Shown here: positions 55,799 through 64,000 of the stretch, in pieces | Layout of the letters: each line of letters begins with the position of its first letter | How positions within the stretch are numbered: position 1 is the stretch's first letter | Translations under genes and position numbers: made by a program | Notes under the pieces: model-generated | Told to the model about the DNA's origin: nothing | The model's input: the letters and a program-made list of their open reading frames with translations, nothing else | Database searches by the model: none | Origin: Tubulanus polymorphus | Taxonomy: Eukaryota > Nemertea > Palaeonemertea > Tubulaniformes > Tubulanidae | Assembly: GCF_964204645.1 (NCBI RefSeq) | Contig: NC_134036.1 | Location: 9,536,704 to 9,600,703 of the forward strand | Reading direction: 5' to 3' | DNA length: 64,000 bases

Positions 55799-57715
55799 CA
55801 TCAGTATCTGGGCGCCGCCGATGGAACAGTGTTATTAAAAACAGCTATCGCGAACGCAAAAAGTCGCGAAGGCGTAACGACTAACGTAAACATCTTGTTC
55901 GACGAGGGCGCTCAGCGGAGTTTTATTACTCAATGAACAGCCGAAAGATTATATATAAACAGTGAAGAAACCGAAACTATATCGATCAACACATTTGGCG
56001 CGAAACAATCAAGTGCGCGGTCACTGATTGTTGCGAACTTTACACTATGTTCTGATGAAACCGACATACCGATAACGGCGTTAATTGTTCCACAAATTGC
56101 GTCGACAATGCGAAACCAAACCGGCAGATCTATCAAAGATTTACCGTATCTGACAGGTTTGAAATTAGCGCATCCGTTTTCTACCGAATCACACTTCGAA
56201 ATCGACATTTTAATCGGTGCCGATTTCTATTGGTCAGTGGTCGGTAACCACACAATCCGCGGAAATGGACCCACGGCAGTATCTTCGAAATTAGGGTATC
56301 TTCTCTCTGGACCGTTTAGTGATTGCGATCCAATAAATACTGCACGAGTTTACAACGTGGATGTTACGTCACATCGTTCGGAGGAAGTCAACCTCCAAAA
56401 ATTCTGGGATCTCGAATCCATAGGCGTAACTGATGCAACAGATGCGGCTTCAAAAGAATTCAATCTACTCGACTACTGTCAATCAAGCCTGACGACATCC
56501 GACACGGGACGGTATACTGCGAAGTTGCCGTGGAAGAGTGGACACGCCCCCCTTCCGACAAATTACTATGTTACTCGAAACATAACACAATCGATGATTC
56601 GTCGGCTATCGCCGCAAATTCGAAATGTTTACCACAACATTATCATGGATCAATTATCGCGAGACTTCATCGAAGAAGTCACAGATGATGACCGAAACAT
56701 AGGTCATTATTTACCGCATCGCGCGGTCAAGAAGGAATCGTCAACAACCCCTATCCGTATCGTCTATAACGCGTCTTTATCGACCGCGGGAAACCCTAGT
56801 TTAAATGATTGTTTGGAGACCGGTCCGACGCTGCTGAATGACCTCGGTTCAATCCTGATCAGATTCAGGTTGCATAAATTCGGATTGTCGGCGGATATCG
56901 AAAAGGCGTTTCTTCAAGTTGGTCTGCACGATGATGATCGCGAGTATACGAAATTTCTATGGTTGACTGATCCTAAGAATCCAGAAAGTGAACTCAAAAC
57001 CTATCGCTTCAAGGTTATATTGTTCGGCGTGGTGAGTTCACCCTTTATATTGAATGCTACTGTTCGTTTTCATCTAAATAATTATAATAACCATGTATCA
57101 CGTGACTTAGTTAAAAATATATATGTCGACAACGCGATTAGTGGATGTGAATCTGAGAGCGATCTCATGAAATACTATACGAATATCAATAGCATAATGA
57201 AAAACGGCGGATTTAAACTTCAGTCTTATGCTTCTAACTCTTCGTTACTAAAGGCCAAAGCAGATTCCGATAATTTATCGGACGAGAAAACTATTGTTTC
57301 TACGCTCGGACTCCAATGGGATACGGTGAATGATACGCTGTCATTCAAAAACAAACAAGCGTTCGCCAATCCTGACTTGATTACCAAACGCGAAATCGTT
57401 AAGGCTGTCTCGAGCCTTTATGACCCGTTAGGATACGTCTCGCCTGTCCATATTAAGTCGAAGATGTTCGTACAGCAGTTGTGGACGGAAGGTTATGAGT
57501 GGGACGAAACCCTACCCGAGCGCGTAGTCGAATCGTGGATCTCGTTGATAACGGAATTGCGTGAAATTAGCGAAATACGCGTTGATCGACGCTACTCGAA
57601 ATCGGAAGCGAAATCGGAAGCTAAGTACGAATTGCACACTTTCTGCGATGCGAGCCAATTGGCATACGGCGCTTGCGTCTATCTAAAACGTGGAGATGGT
57701 ACTCGTCATGTCTAA
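55799..57715 (+). pseudogene. pol: BEL protease, reverse transcriptase and start of RNase H
   Basis: In the gag frame. The protease region has NILFDEGAQRSFIT, followed within two codons by a second TGA (55933-55935). The reverse transcriptase region (open from about 56108) has LSADIEKAFLQVGLHDDDREY, KVILFGVVSSPFILNATV, and YVDNAISGC at the active-site position, where N follows the first aspartate as in many invertebrate BEL elements. RNase H begins with HTFCDASQLAYGACVYL. The frame ends at 57715 because of a one-base shift; the rest of RNase H is in the next frame from about 57690. Confidence 0.9.
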
Positions 57716-59822
57716 ATCGCGTGTGGCACCTGTTAAAAAACATACGATACCGCAGTTAGAATTAATGGCCGCGTTGATTGGTGCTAAATTAACAGATTAC
57801 GTTCGAAACAGTCTGATTACTGAAATAGTCATAACAAAGTGCGTGCTCTGGTCAGATAGCCAGATTATGTTACACTGGATCAACTCCGAGAAAAAGCTTC
57901 CCGTCTTCGTAGCTAATCGCGTGCGTCAAATTAAATCGGTGACAACTATCGGTCGCTATAAATATTGTCCGACGAGTGACAATCCGGCTGATATGTTAAG
58001 CAGAGGAATATCGTGCGAACAAATTACGCGATGCACGCTCTGGTGGAATGGCCCTAGCTGGCTTAGCAACGGTAATTATCCCACCTGCGACACGATCGAT
58101 CGAGCAGTTTTGCTCATAACCGAAATGGACGAGGACAAACAGCCTGACGAAAAAATCTGCGAAAACAACGAATTCGGAATATGTAACGTAATAGATCAGA
58201 ACGATTTCACTTCGTTAACAAGGCTATTACGCGTAACCGCGCTAGTTCGACGATTTATTAAAAAGTTAAGACGCGAAAACCATGAATCGGATGAAATAAC
58301 TGCTAACGAAATAGCAGAATGCGAAGATCTATGGAACAAAGGTGTTCAATCGAGTTACTTCAATGACGTGAAAGTTAGTTTAGAACATAAATCTAAGAAA
58401 AGGCCATCACTTGTAAAGAAACTTCGTTTGTTTTTAGAAGATGATATCATTCGTGTTGGAGGCCGTCTCCATAACGCGCCCATCGGATACGATGCAAAGT
58501 TTCCGATATTGTTACCTCATTGTAGATATAGTGAATTAATCGTACTGGATTCCCATAATAAGGTCAAACACCTCGGTACAGAATCTACTATAACCGTAGT
58601 CCGACAAAAGTATTGGATTACTCGTGTTCGTCAAGTGGCTCGGAAGTTGTTGAGAAAATGCGTCATATGCAAATATATCACCGGTAAACCGTACTCGTTA
58701 CCAAACTGCGCTCCGTTACAATCTTCGCGTTTGAAAGAGGCTCCACCCTTCACCGTCTGTGGTTTAGATTTCACCGGTGCACTACATCTTCGGTCGAAAT
58801 CCGGGGAGGAGTCACTCGCGTATATATGCTTGTTTACTTGCGCGAACACGCGTGCCATCCATCTGGAAGTGGTAACGGACATGACTACGTCAACATTCCT
58901 ACACGCGTTGAGGAGAATGGCTGCCAGACGTTCGTTACCGCAGAAAATAATATCGGACAACCAATCAACCTTTATTGCGAGTAACAATGCTATCAAAAAG
59001 ATATACGAATCGATCGAAACCCGAAAGTACTTCAGCCTACACCGATCAGAGTGGGTCATGATAACTCGTCGAGCCCCCTGGTTTGGTGGATTTTACGAAA
59101 GGCTAGTTGGAATAACAAAAACCGCGATCAAAAAAGTTCTGGGGCGTGCGCGAATATCCCTGCTGGAATTGATTACGATCGTATCAGAGACTGAACAAGC
59201 TGTAAATAATCGCCCGATATCGTACTGTTCATCTGATGTGGACGACCCAGAACCTTTAACCCCGTCACATTTCCTTCACGGTCGCGTTCTCACGAGTTTA
59301 CCGCATCTGTTCGTAAGTTACGATGAACTGACCGACCCGACGCTTGGAAATATACCGTCAGAATTTGAAAAACGTTCGGTGCGAATCGGTTCATTAAAAC
59401 AACATCTGTGGAAACGTTGGGCTGAGGAATACGTAACAGCCCTACGCGAAAGACACATCCAATTTAAAAGTCGCGGATTAACTGGAAATACCATCAGAAA
59501 GGGTGATGTCGTGTTAGTACACGACGACAATCATAATTCGCGTCTGAAATGGAAACTAGCACTGGTCGAGGAACTCGTTCCGGGGAACGACGGCTTAGTT
59601 AGAACCGCTAAGATCAAAATTTCGAATGGCAGAACTAATCGACCAATTAGCAAACTCTACCCTCTTGAAGTGCGCGCCGCAGATCCCTCGAACACGTGCA
59701 AACCGGACTCAAACGTAAATTCTGCACCTGTCACACGTCATTCGACGAGAAAGGCAGCTGCCGAGGCTAGAAATAACATCAGTAGATGGGCTAACGTGCT
59801 GTCTGATACATGTCGTAGTTAA
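57690..59822 (+). pseudogene. pol: BEL RNase H remainder and integrase
   Basis: Continues pol in another frame after the shift near 57700. RNase H remainder: SKSRVAPVKKHTIPQLELMA ... VLWSDSQIMLHWI. Integrase: HHCC zinc site (LDSHNKVKHLG ... CVICK), catalytic D in GLDFTGAL, D in IISDNQSTF and E in FGGFYERLVGITK. The C-terminal DUF5641-type domain (LWKRWAEEYVTALRERH ... GDVVLVHDD) is typical of BEL/Pao. All triad residues are present. Confidence 0.93.
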
Positions 59823-60084
59823 TTAATTGATAACCGCTCAGGTCAACGCTAGGTCACTCGGACCTAAACAACAAACACAACGCAATGTAGTAGACTTTAT
59901 AATCTTAGTTTTAGAATTAATTTCAATTATACACATCTTTTTTAGTTGTCAGTAGTTCCTTATCTGACTATCATAAATTTATAACAATATACATGCATCA
60001 TTTATTCGAATATCGATATTATTTAGTTGTAGTAACATTTTTCTTAATTACATCTATCTAGTAATTTTCTGTCGCCCGGGAGAA
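59823..60084 (+). other. BEL 3' untranslated region with purine tract
   Basis: AT-rich non-coding segment ending in GCCCGGGAGAA right before the 3' LTR; the purine-rich end would prime plus-strand DNA. Confidence 0.7.
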
Positions 60085-60301
60085 TGTCGGGAATTGTTAT
60101 ATGTCAGTTACCAGTAACGCACTCCCCTCAGTTCATGTAACCCCGCCTATGTAAGCCCCGCATGAACTTATGCTGTAGCGAGTAGATAAATAAATCAGAG
60201 TTTACTTAGACACCAAACATATTGGTCGTTGTTCACCTCTCCGGCGGTCTTGCTTATTTTACTCAAACCTGGACCATTTAATGTGGCAATCATAGCCCAC
60301 A
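60085..60301 (+). repeat. BEL 3' LTR
   Basis: 217 bp, identical to the 5' LTR; followed by the AATAC duplication at 60302-60306. Confidence 0.95.
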
Positions 60302-62442
60302 AATACTTTGTTGAGTAGAGTTTGGGCTTCACCTATTTGTGATTTTGTGCTATTTTGTAGAGTTTTTAAATCATTGATGTATTTCACACTTTGTTTGATT
60401 ATAGAATCTGCTGATGGTTTCTTACCAGTGACACATTCGACACAAATGAAATTATCTACATTATCGATACACTGACTGTGATATGGAGCCTCACATTCTT
60501 TACAGTAAGTATACTGATGAGGCTTTGCCTGTTCAATGGTTCGAATAATACATATAGGTGCCGTGCAGCTAATTGGTGTTCTTTTTTTCTTCTTGGCAGT
60601 CTTTAACATGTCTAATACATCATTACTACTGTTGATTTCTAATTTCAATGACTCTAATTCAGCGGTTAATCTTGAAAGATTTTTTGAGAGATCCTGCCAT
60701 TCGGCGTTGAGATCAGGATCTCGATCTCCTAACGAAACTCTATCTATGTCTTTACATTTGTCTTCCAACATGTTGAAAAAGAAAAGACCGAGGCCTAGGG
60801 ATATATGTAGTGGAGGGGGGACAACATGATCCAAGTCATCAGGCATTATAAGCATTGGTGCGCATACATTTTCAGTTTCTGGTCCAGGCTGAATTTCATT
60901 CAGCCTGCCTAGATTGTCTTTGTACTGTGCAATTGTTCTCTCTGTGAACTTGCAGGATTCCAAGTTATGTGGCAAACTATTCTTTTTCCTGATGTCCTCT
61001 AGTTTGACAAGGCACCACACACAAGGATACGTAGCAGTAGATCCTTGGTGACCTAGGCACTGACATAGAAAATGATAGTCGCCGATAATGAAAAATCGAA
61101 CTATTACTTTCTTTTCTTCATTTTCAATCTCTACATCGATGTAATTTGTTGCGGACATTTCATGTCTGAAATACCCAAATATGCTCTCCATATTTACGGT
61201 AGAGTCAGTTCCTTCGAAATATCCTAACATTTCAGCTTCGTCGGGATTATTACCCACCCTGCTGTTAACGATAGAATAAATCATCTTTGTACTCCCACCC
61301 CCTTTGTCAATTCCAATCTTAACCCAGATTTCCCCGTGAAATGCTTCTGAATCAATCAATTTGCCAGATCTTATTAACCGTGACACAGTCCTTTCAAGCT
61401 GATGTTTAACATTGGATATTGTTGCATATGGGGAAATTTTTATCTCGTGGGTGCGACTATTCACCTCTAGTGGTTTCTCTCCGACCGATATGTAAGGAGC
61501 CAATTTCCTGCCACGCATCTCAATCTCGGCTCTAATTTTGGCTATTGCAGGAAATATATTAATTTTGTAGTATCTTAGAACCTGTATTAACTGAAGCAAA
61601 CGAGTCATCGTCAAGCGTAATCTTAATTTTAGTTCGACCGCTTCTTCTGGTGTGAGGGTTTTTGAAACAGCATTGAATCGAGCAATTTTCAATGCATTGT
61701 TAGCGAGATTTTGATATTGATTCAGAAATTTAGCTAAAGTAAATGAACTATTTTCTATTGTAGGTTTTTTCGCTGATGTATAATCTAAAATGGTTTTCAA
61801 TTTTGCTGCCCTCTTCTCTACTGTTTGTTGACTGGCTGAAAGTGATGGTACAATTGGTTCGTCTAATTTAGTGAAAGTGGATGTGTGCGCGGATGATATA
61901 AGTCGACCTTTAAAGATTGGATCATTGATGGTATAGCTATCAGGAAGCTGAACAATATTGGTTGCGCCAAAAACAGAATCCATGTGCGACTTTATGCTAT
62001 TAAGACTTTTGTTTTCGGCCTGAACAATTTCGATTTTCTTGTCTTTTTCGAGTAATATGTTGTTTTTTTCCATCAATTGTTGGTTCAATTGAACGATTGT
62101 ATTGTTCAACTGTTCAATTTCTAATTCCATTTTAACTAGCTGACCATCTCTTTGTTTTAGTTCTTTCTGTAATAGGGATATGTGTAGATTAACTTTTCCT
62201 TCTTCTACGTCTGTTTGAGATTCCTGATGAACTTTCTGAACTAATGGGGTAAATTGAAGGGGTGTTTTAAATGAATTCAATGGAACAGTGGGATGGATAG
62301 GACTTGATGTTGCCAGATGTAGAATATGTGATGAATCTGATGAAAATGATGATAAACTTTCTGCATCTGATGATGTATTCGAGTACGAGTGGGCGGCAGA
62401 ATTTTGGAGATCTTCACTACTGTTCATGTTAGTTGCTTTCAT
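60302..62442 (-). pseudogene. transposase-like protein with coiled coil and PHD finger, split by BEL
   Basis: Long minus-strand frame from ATG 62442 (about 713 codons before the insertion). Residues 1-70 are serine-rich; about 80-150 form a coiled coil (LLQKELKQRDGQLVKMELEI ...). About 355-480 has WVKIGIDKGGGSTKM and FIIGDYHFLCQCLGHQGS ... YPCVWCLVK, which look like the first two acidic blocks of an RNase-H-fold (DDE) transposase with a zinc-type insertion. About 620-670 is a PHD-like finger (CTAPICIIR ... YCKECEAPYHSQCID ... FICVEC). The third acidic block lies at 53607-54267. The family is not named with confidence; its architecture recalls KDZ/Plavaka-like transposases. Before the BEL hit the frame appears to have been open, so it was possibly a functional or domesticated gene. 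Confidence 0.7.
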
Positions 62443-62581
62443 GTTTCCTTAATCAAATCAAAATGAAAACATAAATAAAACATTTAAATAAAAAAGGTAT
62501 TGCTACTTGCAAGTATTAAGAAATGAAATAAAGTGCATTTTGCATCTCGCATATTAATAAAGCAATGTATTGAAGTTCATT

Positions 62582-62868
62582 AAAGCGTGATCACACAAAG
62601 TTATTTAGACTGGTCTAAATTTGGCCCGGTCCAACTTGGACTGGACCAAAGCGTGATGAGTTTAAAACTATTGAATTGAACAATTTTGATGATTGCAGTA
62701 TATTATATAATATAATAAACTGCAATCATCACAATTGTTCAAATATAAAACTGCAAGTCATTACAATCTGGAACCAATTTAGCAACGCGTATGTGAACGC
62801 ACACTCAGTGATTTGATCCAATCCAAACTAAACCGGTCGAACTAGTGGTAGTGTGAATCCAGCTTTGA
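62582..62868. mobile_element. foldback MITE (hAT-like ends)
   Basis: The ends are imperfect inverted repeats (AAAGCGTGATCACAC at left; GTGTGAATCCAGCTTT at right). The centre, about 62676-62740, is a near-perfect palindrome, GATGATTGCAGT...ACTGCAATCATC. Non-coding, and upstream of the split gene. Confidence 0.6.
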
Positions 62869-63249
62869 ATTTACACAAAATATGTGATCATTTAATCTTT
62901 AATATACAGTTAAACTCGCTTCAGTCATCATCATATATGTCACATAACAAATGTTATCTATATTTTAGTCCCAATTTCTATAGGACTAAAATTTAGTAAG
63001 TCTTCATCTGGATTACATCATGATCATCCTGACTTAAGAGAGTTTCACTGTTTAGATTTTTATTAGTACATGAAACAACCATTGTTAGTGTAACAAATTA
63101 ACTTTTCAGAACTTTTGAACTTCACGAAATGTATTGCCATTAATATATTTATTGATGACACAAACTGATACTTGATATGTTGGCAAAATTGTTTTAATAT
63201 AATAAATGACTTCATTTCATGTCGGTGAGAGAATAAATTATATAATTTA

Positions 63250-63850
63250 CTACTATAAAACTTACCCTCCAGTGTGACTTCAATTTTTGGTGGTTTATCA
63301 ACACAAGGTGGCAATATTCTGAGAAAATCACAGAACTGGAACTCGGTCTAACACAAAAAAATCCTCTCGGCAGTCCGCAATAGTCACGTCATGGGAAAAT
63401 CCATTGTAACGTCATTGGAAAAATGCTTTTTGGAATTTACAGTCTTACATGTATTTAAGTCTTCCTTTGATTATCGGGCCTGTTTATTTTATTAAAGAAC
63501 TTCACAATTTATTTTTGAGAGAGTATACTTTTTGGTTGGAGATAATCAAAGGAAGACTTAAATATGAGTTAACTATACACGATTGATTTTAAAACTGATG
63601 AAAATGGAAAAAAGAATCACGTAATAATACATTAGAGCTTTTATTGATAACACTTAATTGAAATAAGAACACTAACATTAACAGTAAATTCATATGAAAA
63701 TAGGATCATAGAATACTTACTTGATTCTATCATCTTTTTGATTTTGTTTTTCTTTCCCTTTTTATTCCCTCCAAAATAAAGTTTTCTTTTTCCTCTCACA
63801 CCCTTTGACTCGAGACTCCTGTTTACATTTTTATCCGCCATCGTGAACAT
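63250..63850 (-). other. possible upstream exons, minus strand
   Basis: ATG GCG start region at 63841 (MADKNVNRSLESKGVRGKRK, lysine-rich) runs to a GTAAGT donor at about 63721. A second segment near 63318-63267 (PPCVDKPPKIEVTLE) has a TTTTCTCAG acceptor and GTAAGT donor. The phases do not join these to the 62442 ATG, so they are another gene or untranslated exons. Confidence 0.35.
63452..63564. repeat. perfect 24-bp inverted repeat hairpin
   Basis: TATTTAAGTCTTCCTTTGATTATC at 63452-63475 is exactly complementary to 63541-63564, with a 65-base loop. Could be a small foldback element or a hairpin RNA; it lies in the intron between the candidate exons. Confidence 0.85.
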
Positions 63851-64000
63851 AGATAATTTAGATCAATACTGCTGATTTCCGTTCCTGGAAGTATCATCAG
63901 CCGTTATAAAGCAAAGTAGATAATTTCAATTATTTGGTTTAGAGATAAAGGTTTAACTTACACTTACATTACCCGTAAGATTTTATAGGCCTACACTGGT

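Larger units (their letters stand above)
54273..60301 (+). mobile_element. BEL/Pao LTR retrotransposon, full length, recent
   Basis: 6,029 bp with two 217-bp LTRs that are identical base for base as far as I can read, TG...CA ends, a 5-bp duplication, a primer-binding site (TGGTGCCGTGACC at 54494-54506) and a purine tract (CGGGAGAA) before the 3' LTR. A single gag-pro-pol frame order is present, but with two TGA stops and one frameshift. Identical LTRs mean a young insertion, so its breaks either came with an already defective copy or are very recent. Confidence 0.96.

Noticed and set aside
58631-59059. Minus-strand 142-codon frame inside the BEL integrase
   Set aside because: Antisense shadow of the conserved integrase core.

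Overview
The window is nuclear DNA of a metazoan, most likely a marine invertebrate. Genes are split by GT-AG introns, simple and tandem repeats are abundant, and several transposon classes lie nested in one another. No ordinary single-copy gene is complete enough to fix the phylum. I found no rRNA or tRNA gene and no CRISPR array.

Layout. 1-9.7 kb: microsatellite, a decayed LINE reverse transcriptase holding a pogo/Tigger-like MITE and a probable solo LTR, then a CpG-rich stretch. 10.2-12.1 kb and 28.35-29.64 kb: two halves of one minus-strand, multi-exon tyrosine-recombinase gene (Crypton-like, copy A). 12,125-28,352: a complete Polinton/Maverick (adintovirus-like) element inserted in a TGTA microsatellite inside an intron of copy A. 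30.4-36.5 kb: minus-strand exons of a PHD-finger gene, with a 1-kb minisatellite in an intron. 36.6-43.5 kb: satellites, a 0.9-kb two-part microsatellite and SINE-like pieces. 43.9-45.1 kb: LINE remnant. 45.2-48.25 kb: copy B of the tyrosine-recombinase gene. 48.2-52 kb: minisatellite, isolated exons, LINE remnant. 53.6-62.4 kb: a minus-strand PHD/transposase-like gene cut in two by a BEL/Pao retrotransposon with identical LTRs. 62.5-64 kb: foldback repeats.

The Polinton is the most informative part. It has 343-bp terminal inverted repeats, a 6-bp target duplication (tgtatg) and the expected core set: protein-primed DNA polymerase B, packaging ATPase, chromodomain integrase, penton-like and major capsid proteins, adenovirus-type protease, and small basic virion proteins. 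Beyond the core it encodes a TATA-binding-protein homologue consisting only of the TBP core, and a spliced protein with two PC4/Sub1 domains. These are a promoter-recognition factor and a pol II coactivator, suggesting the element brings part of its own transcription-initiation machinery. The terminal repeats carry eight AAGATGGCG (YY1-like) motifs and three CACGTG E-boxes each. A C2H2 zinc-finger exon appears to be spliced in frame onto the polymerase.

The Polinton is not intact: the ATPase (in its P-loop), the protease and the polymerase each hold one in-frame stop, and one small virion ORF has a one-base shift at an A-run. The capsid, penton, integrase, TBP and PC4 frames are open. The BEL element likewise has identical LTRs but two in-frame TGAs and one frameshift. 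Both tyrosine-recombinase copies are also broken.
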